Shown here: positions 1 to 6,658 of the stretch, in pieces
Numbering within the stretch: position 1 is the first letter of the stretch
Layout of the letters: each line of letters starts with the position of its first letter
Assembly: GCA_017578085.1 (NCBI GenBank)
Contig: PKQR01000036.1
Location: 1 to 16,418 of the forward strand
Reading direction: 5' to 3'
Source of the DNA: Bacillota bacterium
GTDB lineage: Bacteria; Bacillota; Limnochordia; Limnochordales; ZCTH02-B6
DNA: 16,418 nt
Position numbers and translations under genes: made by a program
The notes under the pieces: model-generated
Told to the model about the DNA's origin: nothing
What the model saw: the letters and a program-made list of their open reading frames with translations, nothing else
The model's database searches: none

Positions 1-100
1 CGTCCGGGCCGTTGGCCCCGTTGGCGGCGCCGGAGCCGCCGCTCAGGCCGCCGGGGTTGGTGTTGGGACGAACGTCGTCGTGATGGCCGGAACCGGGCAC
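1..100 (-). CDS. Possible N-terminus of the TRAP-type permease (partial)
   Basis: A frame starting at GTG 100 is open to the window edge and encodes a Gly/Asn/Ser/Pro-rich, hydrophilic segment. It overlaps the last 58 bases of the DUF1850 gene. In TAXI-type TRAP systems the DUF1850 gene commonly sits next to a large fused membrane permease, so position and strand fit the permease start. A purine-rich GGAAGG lies about 13 nt upstream of the GTG, further than ideal. No membrane segment is reached inside the window, so identity rests on context only. The exact start is uncertain, and GTG 109 is another option. Confidence 0.35.
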   Translation of the reverse strand, partial: MPGSGHHDDVRPNTNPGGLSGGSGAANGANGPD

Positions 101-666
101 GGGAGTTTCACATCCTTCCCCAAAATGGTCTGGCGCACGGCGCCCCAGAGCCAAAGGCAAAGCCAAATGGCCAAGGGTTCCCGCCGCCAGCTGAGCTCGA
201 CGACCGGGCCGAGGGCCGCGAGCGGCACGCATCGCTCACCCACGACCAGGGTGCGCCGGCCCACGGCTGTGGCGCGCACGCGCAAGGGCGCGTCCAGCGT
301 CACGACCTCACCGGGCAGCAGCCGGAAGTGCCCGGGCATGGACTCCAGTCGCCCCCTGGGAAACGCGTAGTAGCCCTCGATCCGGTCCGTCGTGGACAAC
401 ACCTCGACCAGGACAAATCCTGGCGATGAGATTGCAAAGCGCTCTTCCACTGGCACTTCGAAAATGGAATGGCGATAGCGGATCCCAAAGGTCTGCCCAG
501 GCACAAGCGGAACCCTCTCCACCAGTGTCGGCCCGCCGCCGGCGCCTCCTAGGGGCGACCCGTTCCAGGCCGCAATCTGGAGCACCGGCAGCGGCCACAG
601 GACCAATGCCAGGAGCGCCGCGGCGACCAGCCCGCCGCGGCGCCTCCCTGTCCGCCTCGTCTGCAA
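43..666 (-). CDS. DUF1850 domain protein of a TAXI-TRAP transporter locus
   Basis: This is a 207-aa protein with an Arg-rich N-terminus followed by one hydrophobic segment at about residues 13-33, which is a signal anchor or signal peptide. The body carries features typical of DUF1850: a Y-R-H-S-I-x-x-x-P-V-E-E-x-F segment near residues 64-77, then a G-Y-Y-A-F motif at about 98-102. A second hydrophobic patch at about 165-180 is rich in Trp and Leu. DUF1850 proteins have no established activity but occur between TAXI binding-protein genes and TRAP permease genes, which is the arrangement here: the TAXI gene ends 105 bp upstream. The start is TTG 666, immediately preceded by an in-frame stop two codons upstream. 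No strong ribosome site decides it. Co-transcription with the TAXI gene is likely. Confidence 0.85.
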   Translation of the reverse strand: MQTRRTGRRRGGLVAAALLALVLWPLPVLQIAAWNGSPLGGAGGGPTLVERVPLVPGQTFGIRYRHSIFEVPVEERFAISSPGFVLVEVLSTTDRIEGYYAFPRGRLESMPGHFRLLPGEVVTLDAPLRVRATAVGRRTLVVGERCVPLAALGPVVELSWRREPLAIWLCLWLWGAVRQTILGKDVKLPCPVPAITTTFVPTPTPAA

Positions 667-771
667 CGCCTACACCCACTGCGTCCAACTAAGGACACGG
701 CGACGGCTCCCGCAGGAACCGCGGCAAACCGCCCCGGAAAAGCTCGACCGTGTACGGGCTGGCCGCCTCCT

Positions 772-1752
772 TTAGTCGTGCGGCCAGACGCCCATCTCCT
801 TGTAGTAGCGGATGGCGCCCGGGTGGTACTCGGCCACCAGTGACGTGGCTGCGGTTTCCAGGCTAAACTGCTCGGCGGCCGGGTGCACCAACTCCAGCTC
901 GTGCTTGTACTCAAAGATCGCCTTGACGATCTGGTAGGCCAGCTCCTCATCCATGTCGGCGTTGACCATGAGCAGGTTGGGCACGCCGACCGTGGGGGTG
1001 TCCACCTTCACGTCGCCTGCGTAGTAGCCGGCCCGGAATACGGCCACCGAGTAGAACGGCCCGTACTCCTCCAACAGCTTCGGGACGACGTCGCCCATGG
1101 GCACGATGTGGATGTCAAACCGCGGCGAGTTGGCGATGTCGGAAACGGCGCCCGTCGGATACCCGCCGGACCAGAAGAAGGCGTCGATGCGGCCGTCCCG
1201 CAGCGCGTCGGCGGACTCGGCGGCGCCCAAAAGCTCCCGCCGGATGTCCCGGTCGGGATCCAGGCCGTAGGCCCGCAGGATGCGCAGGGCCGTCACCTCG
1301 GTGCCGCTGCCCGGCGACCCGGTGGAAACCCGCTTGCCCCGCAGGTCCAGCACGCTGTTGATCCCCGAGCCGGCGGTCGTCACCAGGTGGTTGAAGTTGG
1401 GATAGATGGCCACCAGCGTGCGAATGTTGAGAGGACCGCTGCCGGCGAAGGGCCCTTCGCCCCGCACGGCCAGGTAGGCCGTGTCGGCCAGTGTGAACGC
1501 GATGTCGGCCTCGCCGGCATCCACCAGGAACAAGTTGTCCACTGACGCGGACGTCACTTCCGCCACGGCGTTGACGTTGGGCACGCGCCGCGTCAAGAGC
1601 TCCGCCAGGCCGCCGCCCAGGACGTAGTACACGCCGCCGGTGCCGCCAGTGACGACGCTCAGCTGGCGCACCTGCGCTGACGCCAGCGTGCCGAAAAGAA
1701 GCGTGATGCCCAGGATGAGAGCAACAAGGGAAGTCCAGCGAACCGTGCGCAA
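772..1752 (-). CDS. TAXI-family TRAP transporter solute-binding protein
   Basis: This extracytoplasmic receptor binds a small organic acid or amino acid (TAXI members often take glutamate-like ligands; the substrate here is unknown) and hands it to the TRAP membrane subunits. The N-terminus is a clear signal peptide: Arg residues, a hydrophobic core (LVALILGITLLFGTLASAQ) and an Ala-Ser-Ala-type cleavage site at about residue 25. It is followed by the TAXI signature TGGTGGVYYVLGGGLAELL. Length (326 aa) is normal. An earlier GTG at 1761 lies inside the ribosome site: GAGGTGAGG at 1756-1764 puts its GAGG core exactly 8 nt before TTG 1752, so TTG 1752 is preferred. The gene is first in a minus-strand operon with the DUF1850 gene. 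Confidence 0.95.
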   Translation of the reverse strand: MRTVRWTSLVALILGITLLFGTLASAQVRQLSVVTGGTGGVYYVLGGGLAELLTRRVPNVNAVAEVTSASVDNLFLVDAGEADIAFTLADTAYLAVRGEGPFAGSGPLNIRTLVAIYPNFNHLVTTAGSGINSVLDLRGKRVSTGSPGSGTEVTALRILRAYGLDPDRDIRRELLGAAESADALRDGRIDAFFWSGGYPTGAVSDIANSPRFDIHIVPMGDVVPKLLEEYGPFYSVAVFRAGYYAGDVKVDTPTVGVPNLLMVNADMDEELAYQIVKAIFEYKHELELVHPAAEQFSLETAATSLVAEYHPGAIRYYKEMGVWPHD

Positions 1753-1755
1753 CTG

Positions 1756-1764
1756 CCTCACCTC
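1756..1764 (-). promoter_or_regulatory. Ribosome binding site deciding a TTG start
   Basis: The minus strand reads GAGGTGAGG, a good match to the anti-SD complement. The GAGG core is 8 nt before TTG 1752, whereas GTG 1759-1761 overlaps the site itself and cannot be served by it. Confidence 0.7.
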
Positions 1765-1855
1765 GTTTCGATAGATTATCCGTACCAGTCAGAACTCTGG
1801 GTGGACCCGACCCCTCGCAGGGTTCCGCCGTGCCGCTCGCCGTTGCCCGATGATT

Positions 1856-1916
1856 CCATATATCTCGCACCAACTCCTTCCTGACCAACCTTTTGTAATC
1901 TCGCCCATATTTCGCA
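1856..1916. repeat. Two imperfect direct repeats in a divergent intergenic region
   Basis: CCATATATCTCGCA at 1856-1869 and CCATATTTCGCA at 1905-1916 are similar AT-rich elements in an otherwise GC-rich region. They sit about 49 bp apart between the divergent TAXI operon and the anion permease. They could bind a regulator or belong to promoters. On the minus strand TTGGTC with a GATATA-like -10 about 18 nt downstream is a weak promoter candidate. No palindrome identifies a regulator family. Confidence 0.35.
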
Positions 1917-1987
1917 GGTGTTTTCCCGTACCTTGGCGGGGGCTGCCGGAGGAGCACCGGCATACCCGACCCGCTCAGTACTCCCCC

Positions 1988-2017
1988 TTGCAGGTGGGTT
2001 CTGACCCTTGCTACAGT
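1988..2017 (+). promoter_or_regulatory. Candidate promoter for the anion permease
   Basis: TTGCAG (1988-1993), an 18-bp spacer, then TACAGT (2012-2017) is a moderate sigma-70-type match. It would start transcription near 2024, only a few bases before the GGAGG ribosome site at 2030-2034, giving a very short leader and arguing against translation from upstream GTG 1994. Confidence 0.4.
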
Positions 2018-2029
2018 AGTCGCGGATAC

Positions 2030-2034
2030 GGAGG
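2030..2034 (+). promoter_or_regulatory. GGAGG ribosome site with no standard start codon at normal distance
   Basis: GGAGG is followed in the permease frame by GCA CCT ACC CTG GTC ATC. The only plausible initiator at usual spacing (10 nt) is CTG 2045. No ATG, GTG or TTG lies within reach in this frame. Confidence 0.55.
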
Positions 2035-2044
2035 CGCACCTACC

Positions 2045-3346
2045 CTGGTCATCCCCCTGCTCATCTTCATCGCAACCCTCATCCTCATCTTGTGGCGGCC
2101 GCGGGGTATCCGCGAGGCGTGGTTTGCCGCTGCCGGGGCCATCGCCATGCTCTTGGCCGGCGCCGTGGACGGCGGCGACGTCCGCGATCTGGCCGTGGAA
2201 ACCGCGCCCGTCCTTGTGTTTCTCGCCGGCATGCTGGTGGTGGGCTACGCGGCAGACCGGGCGGGAGTCTTTGTGTGGCTGGCGCGGCACACCGCCCGCT
2301 TAAGCGGCGGCAGCGGCCGGCGGTTGTTTGTGGGGCTGTACGCCGTCGGCGTCGTGGTCACCGTGTGGTTTTCCCTGGACACGACGGCGGTCATCCTGAC
2401 CCCTATCGTCTACAGCCTCGTGCAGGCGCTGGGGCTGCCGCCTTTGCCGTTTGTCCTGGCGACCACCTATGTCGCCAATACCGCGTCGTTGCTCCTGCCC
2501 GTCAGCAACTTGACTAACCTGATCGTGTGGAACCGGTTTCACATCCCGTTCTGGGGCTTCGCCGCCGCCATGGCCTTGCCGGCCCTGGCCGCGATCGCCG
2601 TGAACTTGCTCCTGTTCCTGTGGCTGTTCCGGCACGACATCCCGAGTCGCTTTCCCGTCGACGCCCTCGATTCAACCGCTGAAGCCGCGGCGGCAAGCGA
2701 TCCCGCGGCCCGCGCGTCCGCCCAACGCCTGCTGGCCGAGTGCCTGATCATCCTGGTGCTGCTTTTGGCCGGCATTGCGGCGGCGCCGTTCTTTGGCTGG
2801 GAGCTCTGGCAGGTGGCCGTTGCGGGCGCGGTGGTGCTGGCGGTGCACGGCGCCATCCGGGGGTACGTGCATCCCCGGGAACTGGCCGGCGGGATCTCGT
2901 GGGACTTGATGCCCTTTGTGTTTTCCTTGTTCCTGGTGTTGCGGGGCGTCGGGAACTCGGGGCTGACCGAGGTTTTCTCTTCCGTGTTGGCCGATGAAGG
3001 GGCCGGGGGCTCTTTCTGGGGCCTGCTGGTCATCGCCGCCACTACCGCCCTGGGCTCCAACCTCATCAACAACTTGCCCATGGTGCTGGTGGCCGCCGAC
3101 AGCCTCACGGCGCCGGTGGCCAGCGGCCAGGTGAGCCTGGCCAGCGTCTACGCGGCGCTGCTCGGCACCAATCTGGGGCCCAATCTGACCGTCATCGGGT
3201 CCCTGGCCACAATGCTCGCGCTCTCCATCATCGGCAGCAAAGGCATGCGGGTTTCCGGGGTACAGTACCTCAAGGTCGGCGCCGTGACGGTGCCGCTCCT
3301 GCTCTTGGGCTCAGTGCTGGGGCTGTGGCTCGCCCTGCGCGGGTGA
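2045..3346 (+). CDS. ArsB/SLC13-type (ion transporter superfamily) anion permease
   Basis: This is an inner-membrane permease of the ArsB/NhaD/DASS clan with two inverted halves. From CTG 2045 it is 433 aa, the family's usual size; an open frame extends back to 1850. The first half has a helix starting right at the N-terminus, then W-F-S-L-D-T-T-A-V-I-L-T-P and A-N-T-A-S-L-L-L-P-V-S-N-L-T-N-L. The second half has the matching G-S-N-L-I-N-N-L-P-M and G-T-N-L-G-P-N-L-T-V-I-G-S-L-A-T-M motifs near the C-terminus. A hydrophilic Ala-rich linker (about residues 205-225) joins the halves. The ligand could be arsenite, citrate, a dicarboxylate or sulfate and cannot be told from sequence alone; no ars genes are adjacent. 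It runs convergently into the LacI-type regulator gene with a 21-bp gap. The start is the uncertain part (GTG 1994 is the alternative). Confidence 0.85.
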   Translation: MVIPLLIFIATLILILWRPRGIREAWFAAAGAIAMLLAGAVDGGDVRDLAVETAPVLVFLAGMLVVGYAADRAGVFVWLARHTARLSGGSGRRLFVGLYAVGVVVTVWFSLDTTAVILTPIVYSLVQALGLPPLPFVLATTYVANTASLLLPVSNLTNLIVWNRFHIPFWGFAAAMALPALAAIAVNLLLFLWLFRHDIPSRFPVDALDSTAEAAAASDPAARASAQRLLAECLIILVLLLAGIAAAPFFGWELWQVAVAGAVVLAVHGAIRGYVHPRELAGGISWDLMPFVFSLFLVLRGVGNSGLTEVFSSVLADEGAGGSFWGLLVIAATTALGSNLINNLPMVLVAADSLTAPVASGQVSLASVYAALLGTNLGPNLTVIGSLATMLALSIIGSKGMRVSGVQYLKVGAVTVPLLLLGSVLGLWLALRG

Positions 3347-3348
3347 GA

Positions 3349-3391
3349 GGAGCCCCGCCGTCGCTCGTTAGCGGCCGAGCGCGCCGGCTCC
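3349..3391. repeat. Nested inverted repeat across two convergent stop codons
   Basis: Outer arms GGAGCC (3349-3354) and GGCTCC (3386-3391) enclose inner arms GCTCG (3363-3367) and CGAGC (3376-3380). The structure covers the LacI-gene stop (3368-3370) and lies just after the permease stop. It may act as a bidirectional stem for transcription end or mRNA stability, but there is no U-run on either side. Confidence 0.4.
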
Positions 3392-4372
3392 GCAGCTTTC
3401 CCTCACGACGAGCCGGTGGGGCAACACGATGCTCTCCGGCCCTTGCGCCTTGCCCGCGATCTGATCCAAAAGCAATCGGGCCGCCCGCTGGCCAATCTCG
3501 TACATGGGCTGGGCGATGGTGGTCAGCGCCGGCCGGTAGAAGGCCGCAAACCGGATGTCGTCAAAGCCCACAACGGCCACGTCGTCGGGCACCTGCCGCC
3601 CCATGGCGTACGCCTCTTTGATGAACCCGATGGCCATCTCGTCGTTGGCGCAAAAGACGGCGGTGGGCGGGTCGTCCAGGCTCAACAGCCGGCGGGCGGC
3701 CTCGACGCCGCTTTCCAGGTAAAAGGTGCCGGGAACGATCAGTTCCTCCTCGATGGGGAGTCCCGCCTGCTTGAGCGCAAGCGTGTAGCCGCGGAGGCGG
3801 TCACGACTAAGGACGACGTCCGGCGGGCCGTTCACGTACGCGATGCGCTTGTGCCCGAGCTGAATCAGATGGCGTGTCGCGTCCAGGGCCGCGGCCACGT
3901 TGTCGATGGACACTTGCGACACCGCGCCCTCGATGTACTCGCACGCCAGCACCACCGGCACCCGTGCAGCCATGGTCAGGATGTGCGGGCTGCTCACCCG
4001 GGCGGTCAGGAAGATCGCGCCGTCGGCGCCCCGCCGCCCGATGATCTTGGTGTACTGGAGCTCCCGCTCCAGGTCGTTGTCGGTGTTGCACAACAGCACC
4101 GAGAAGCCTTGCTCATGGGCCACATCCTCGATACCCCGGACGATGAAGGAGAAGAAGGGGTTGTTGATGTCGGGCAGCACGACGATGATGGTGGCCGTGC
4201 GCCGGATGCGCAAGTTTCTCGCGGAAACGTTGGGCTCGTAGCCGAGCTTCTTCACCGCCGCCACCACCCGGCGCCGCGTTTCCGGCCGCCCCGCGTCGGG
4301 ATCGTTTAGAATCCGGGAAACCGTCGCCGTGGAAACCCCCGCCAGGCGCGCGACGTCCTTCATCGTGACCAA
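3368..4372 (-). CDS. LacI-family transcriptional regulator
   Basis: This is a 334-aa repressor-type protein. The N-terminal helix-turn-helix is canonical: M-K-D-V-A-R-L-A-G-V-S-T-A-T-V-S-R-I-L-N at about residues 4-23, then the hinge-helix region near residue 45-58 (Y-E-P-N-V-S-A-R-N-L-R). A periplasmic-binding-protein-like effector domain follows (about 60-334) with the usual N-N-P-F-F segment, an F-C-A-N-D-E-M-A-I-G motif and V-V-G-F-D-D. The effector is probably a sugar or related metabolite. TTG 4372 has a GGAG 10 nt upstream; ATG 4363 is the other possible start and gives M-K-D-V, the usual family beginning. Two LacI-type operators lie upstream at 4522 and 4611, so autoregulation or control of the divergent gene is likely. 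No sugar genes are adjacent. Confidence 0.95.
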   Translation of the reverse strand: MVTMKDVARLAGVSTATVSRILNDPDAGRPETRRRVVAAVKKLGYEPNVSARNLRIRRTATIIVVLPDINNPFFSFIVRGIEDVAHEQGFSVLLCNTDNDLERELQYTKIIGRRGADGAIFLTARVSSPHILTMAARVPVVLACEYIEGAVSQVSIDNVAAALDATRHLIQLGHKRIAYVNGPPDVVLSRDRLRGYTLALKQAGLPIEEELIVPGTFYLESGVEAARRLLSLDDPPTAVFCANDEMAIGFIKEAYAMGRQVPDDVAVVGFDDIRFAAFYRPALTTIAQPMYEIGQRAARLLLDQIAGKAQGPESIVLPHRLVVRESCGAGALGR

Positions 4373-4414
4373 GGCGCATCAACTCCGCATGCTTGACTGC
4401 AACCTATCAAGTCC

Positions 4415-4442
4415 AATATGCACAGAAAGATTCCGCTCACAA
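4415..4442 (-). promoter_or_regulatory. Weak promoter candidate for the LacI-family gene
   Basis: On the minus strand TTGTGA (4437-4442), a 16-bp spacer and CATATT (4415-4420) lie about 45-70 bp before the TTG start. Each hexamer matches consensus only partly. Confidence 0.3.
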
Positions 4443-4521
4443 AAGAGGGGGCACAGCGGGCCAAAGGTGCTGACTCCGAGTAGCAGCGTGCCCGCCTGGT
4501 TGGCGCTAAGAGCGGCAGTTT

Positions 4522-4535
4522 CGCAAACGATTACC
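4522..4535. promoter_or_regulatory. LacI/CcpA-type operator 1
   Basis: CGCAAACGATTACC has the central CG with flanking A/T-rich half-sites typical of LacI-family operators. Its core AAACGATTAC (4525-4534) is repeated exactly, in inverted orientation, at 4612-4621. It lies 150 bp upstream of a LacI-family gene. Confidence 0.6.
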
Positions 4536-4610
4536 TGCAGTTTCTACAGAACCGACCAATATCCTTCCCTAAGGCTATATTTGGCTGGCGTCGGCTCTTG
4601 CTTCCCTAGA

Positions 4611-4624
4611 TGTAATCGTTTTCC
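4611..4624. promoter_or_regulatory. LacI/CcpA-type operator 2 (cre-like)
   Basis: TGTAATCGTTTTCC matches 13 of 14 positions of the cre consensus TGWAANCGNTNWCA known for CcpA, itself a LacI-family protein. Centre-to-centre distance to operator 1 is 89 bp, in the range used for DNA looping by LacI-type tetramers. The regulated gene could be the LacI-type gene itself or the divergent threonine synthase gene. Confidence 0.65.
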
Positions 4625-4832
4625 TTCATCGTGGTTCTCCCTCACGGCTCCGGCCCCCCCGTCGTCGACACGTCACATGAGTGGTTCCGCCAAGGCGTGT
4701 TTCCTCTCCCGCACGCGCCGGGAAGCGGGAATTCGCCCGGCCGATTCGAAAATGTCCCGTTGAAGACGAAATGAACTGGGCAAAGCGATCCGCTGGGTCG
4801 CCGCTCATGCGTGGGGGAGGAAACCTTTCACC

Positions 4833-6071
4833 GTGTCGTGGTTTGTCACGCACCTTGAGTGCGTCCACTGCGGTCGCCGCTATGATCCGGCGCCGGACCG
4901 TTACGTCTGTACCGAGTGCGGCATCAAGGGGATCTTGGACGTCAAATACGACTACGAGGCGCTCACGGGAAGGCTGACCCGCGAGTGGTTTCGTCAAAGT
5001 CCGGACCGCTCCCAGTGGCGCTATTTTGATCTCCTGCCGCTTGCCCGGCGGGAAACCATTCAAGACCTGCAGGTGGGCTGGACACCGCTTTATCTCGCCG
5101 GCCGCCTCGGAGAGCACCTGGGTTTCCCGAACTTGTATATCAAGGACGACGGCCGCAATCCCACAGGCTCCTTTAAGGACCGAGCGTCGGCGGTGGGGGT
5201 CGCTCGCGCTCTTGAGATCGGCGCCCGGGTAGTGGCCTGCGCGTCCACAGGCAACGCCGCGTCGTCGCTGGCAGGCTTCAGCGCCGCGGCGGGCCTCACG
5301 TCCTACATCTTCGTCCCTGCGACGGCGCCCGAGGCCAAGGTTACGCAGCTGCTGGTGTATGGCGCCAACGTGCTCTTGGTGGACGGGACGTACGATGAGG
5401 CCTATTACCTCTGCAACGCGGCGTGCGAGCGCTGGGGCTGGTACAACCGCAACTGCGCCATCAACCCCTATTTGATGGAAGGCAAGAAGACTGCCGGCTG
5501 GGAGATCGCCGAGCAGTTTGGGTGGGATCCGCCCGATTGGGTGGTTATGGCCGTCGGGGACGGCTGTTCCTTGGCGGGCGTGTGGAAAGGTTTTGCCGAA
5601 GCCAAGCTGCTGGGGCTCATCGACCGCACGCCGCGCATGGCCGGCGTGCAGGCGGAAGGCGCGCGGCCGCTCGTCGACGCGTTTGAACGCGGTTCCGTGG
5701 CGCCAGTGCGCCCGCAGACGCTGGCCGACAGCATCGCCGTGGGCGAGCCCCGCAACGCGGCCAAAGTTTTGCGCGCCGTGCGGGATTCCCAGGGCACGAT
5801 GATAACCGTATCCGACGACGATATTCTGGCGGCCATTCACGAGCTGGCGCGGTTCACGGGGGTCTTCGCCGAGCCCGCCGGCGCCGCCGCGTACGCGGGC
5901 TTCAAAAAGCTCCTCCACGCCGGGGTGATCGGGCGGGAGGAGCGGGTCGTGGTCGTGGTTACCGGCAACGGCCTCAAGGACATCAAAAGCGCCCGCGCCG
6001 CTGTGCAGGGCGGGCGGACGCTCCGGCCCGATTTGGCAGAGCTGGCCAAGATCCTGGAAGCCGCCCGCTGA
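4833..6071 (+). CDS. thrC: Threonine synthase with N-terminal zinc ribbon
   Basis: This PLP-dependent enzyme most likely converts O-phosphohomoserine to threonine in the cytoplasm. Its 412 aa are normal for the shorter class. The N-terminus holds a four-cysteine zinc ribbon (C10-x2-C13 and C26-x2-C29), usual in many bacterial and archaeal threonine synthases. The PLP lysine is K115 in N-P-T-G-S-F-K-D-R-A, and the phosphate-binding loop is S-T-G-N-A-A-S-S at 138-145. The C-terminal T-G-N-G-L-K-D is also family-typical. The start is GTG 4833, with GGAGG at 4816-4820 (12-nt spacing, slightly long). No other threonine-pathway gene is next to it, so a related PLP lyase of the same fold cannot be fully excluded. 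Confidence 0.9.
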   Translation: MSWFVTHLECVHCGRRYDPAPDRYVCTECGIKGILDVKYDYEALTGRLTREWFRQSPDRSQWRYFDLLPLARRETIQDLQVGWTPLYLAGRLGEHLGFPNLYIKDDGRNPTGSFKDRASAVGVARALEIGARVVACASTGNAASSLAGFSAAAGLTSYIFVPATAPEAKVTQLLVYGANVLLVDGTYDEAYYLCNAACERWGWYNRNCAINPYLMEGKKTAGWEIAEQFGWDPPDWVVMAVGDGCSLAGVWKGFAEAKLLGLIDRTPRMAGVQAEGARPLVDAFERGSVAPVRPQTLADSIAVGEPRNAAKVLRAVRDSQGTMITVSDDDILAAIHELARFTGVFAEPAGAAAYAGFKKLLHAGVIGREERVVVVVTGNGLKDIKSARAAVQGGRTLRPDLAELAKILEAAR

Positions 6072-6102
6072 TGGGGCGATCGGGGGCCACGACGCCGGGG
6101 GG

Positions 6103-6132
6103 GGCACCCTGGGTTGCTACGCCCGGGGTGCC
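6103..6132. repeat. Hairpin between convergent genes
   Basis: GGCACCC (6103-6109) pairs with GGGTGCC (6126-6132), and an inner GGG/CCC extends the stem around an 8-nt loop. It lies 31 bp after the threonine synthase stop and before the convergent VKOR gene. With no U-run it is a possible weak terminator or stability element. Confidence 0.4.
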
Positions 6133-6156
6133 CGGCGCACTTCACCATCCGCACTT

Positions 6157-6192
6157 GCCTCAGCAGTTCCGCGCGCCTCAGCAGTTCCGGGC
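6157..6192. repeat. Tandem 18-bp duplication just after the VKOR stop
   Basis: Two adjacent 18-bp units, GCCTCAGCAGTTCCGCGC and GCCTCAGCAGTTCCGGGC, differ at one base. On the minus strand they begin 1 nt after the TAG stop of the VKOR gene. Read past the stop in frame they would encode a repeated E-L-L-R motif, probably by chance. Confidence 0.85.
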
Positions 6193-6193
6193 G

Positions 6194-6658
6194 CTACGCC
6201 GCCGACCGGCGCAGCGCCCGGCCCCATGTCCAAGCGATGATGGTGATCAGCACCCACGAGGTGAGGCACCAGACGCAGTAGGCCCGGATTACGAAGGCTT
6301 CGACGCCAGTGAGGTAAAGCGAGAAAAGCGCCCCTGCCAGCGCCAGGGCAAAGCCAAACTGGGACAGGGGCGTGCCCGGCCGCCGCCACTCCACCAGCAG
6401 CACGACGGCCAGGCTCGCGTACATGACCGTGCCCAGGAGCGCCACCGGCACCCCCAGCACCTCCGAGAAGGCGCTCGAGTTGACCGTGGCGCAGTCGCCT
6501 ACCGGGCCGCAGATGAGGGACATCTCGCCCGCCTTGGCGCGCCACAGGTAGGCGGAAATCGCCGCCCCGATCAGGCTTAAACCAAGAAGCCCCAGCGGCC
6601 AGCGGGGCCGGGCGGCCGCGTCAGCGGGCTGCGGCCGCGAGCGCCCGGTCGATGACAC
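6194..6658 (-). CDS. Vitamin K epoxide reductase (VKOR) family protein
   Basis: This 154-aa integral membrane oxidase should regenerate the oxidised DsbA-like partner using a quinone, the bacterial VKOR role that replaces DsbB. The key cysteines are in place: the loop pair C50 and C56 (C-G-P-V-G-D-C) followed by conserved serines, and the quinone-site pair C128-V-W-C131 in the last helix. At least four hydrophobic helices are visible (about 21-39, 68-90, 101-125 and 130-147). It starts at GTG 6658, 38 bp inside the DsbA-like gene, with GGGAGG 9 nt upstream. The overlap implies translational coupling. The pairing with a thioredoxin-fold gene supports the function strongly. Confidence 0.93.
   Translation of the reverse strand: MSSTGRSRPQPADAAARPRWPLGLLGLSLIGAAISAYLWRAKAGEMSLICGPVGDCATVNSSAFSEVLGVPVALLGTVMYASLAVVLLVEWRRPGTPLSQFGFALALAGALFSLYLTGVEAFVIRAYCVWCLTSWVLITIIAWTWGRALRRSAA

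Larger units (their letters stand above)
4373..4832. other. 460-bp intergenic region between LacI-type gene and threonine synthase
   Basis: No convincing long gene lies here. The stretch holds two operator-like palindromes sharing a 10-bp core, a weak minus-strand promoter at 4415-4442, a CTTGA/TCAAG inverted repeat (4392-4411), and a seven-codon minus-strand ORF with an ideal ribosome site (4606-4629). I see no recognisable riboswitch before the threonine synthase gene. The part from 4650 to 4832 shows nothing clear beyond the ribosome site GGAGG at 4816-4820. Confidence 0.6.

Noticed and set aside
1115..2290. Long minus-strand frame overlapping the TAXI gene and the intergenic region
   Set aside because: It lies in a shifted frame of the TAXI gene with low-complexity Arg/Gly/His-rich sequence and no ribosome site.
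3416..4309. Plus-strand frame antisense to the LacI-family gene
   Set aside because: Composition is that of a GC-rich shadow frame; the minus-strand LacI-family protein is unambiguous.
4640..4832. Riboswitch or T-box before threonine synthase
   Set aside because: No conserved T-box sequence, specifier stem or known aptamer core was recognised.
4626..6107. 493-codon open frame antisense to threonine synthase
   Set aside because: It mirrors the GC-rich codons of a well-supported gene, is rich in Pro/Arg/Gly/His and has no domain.
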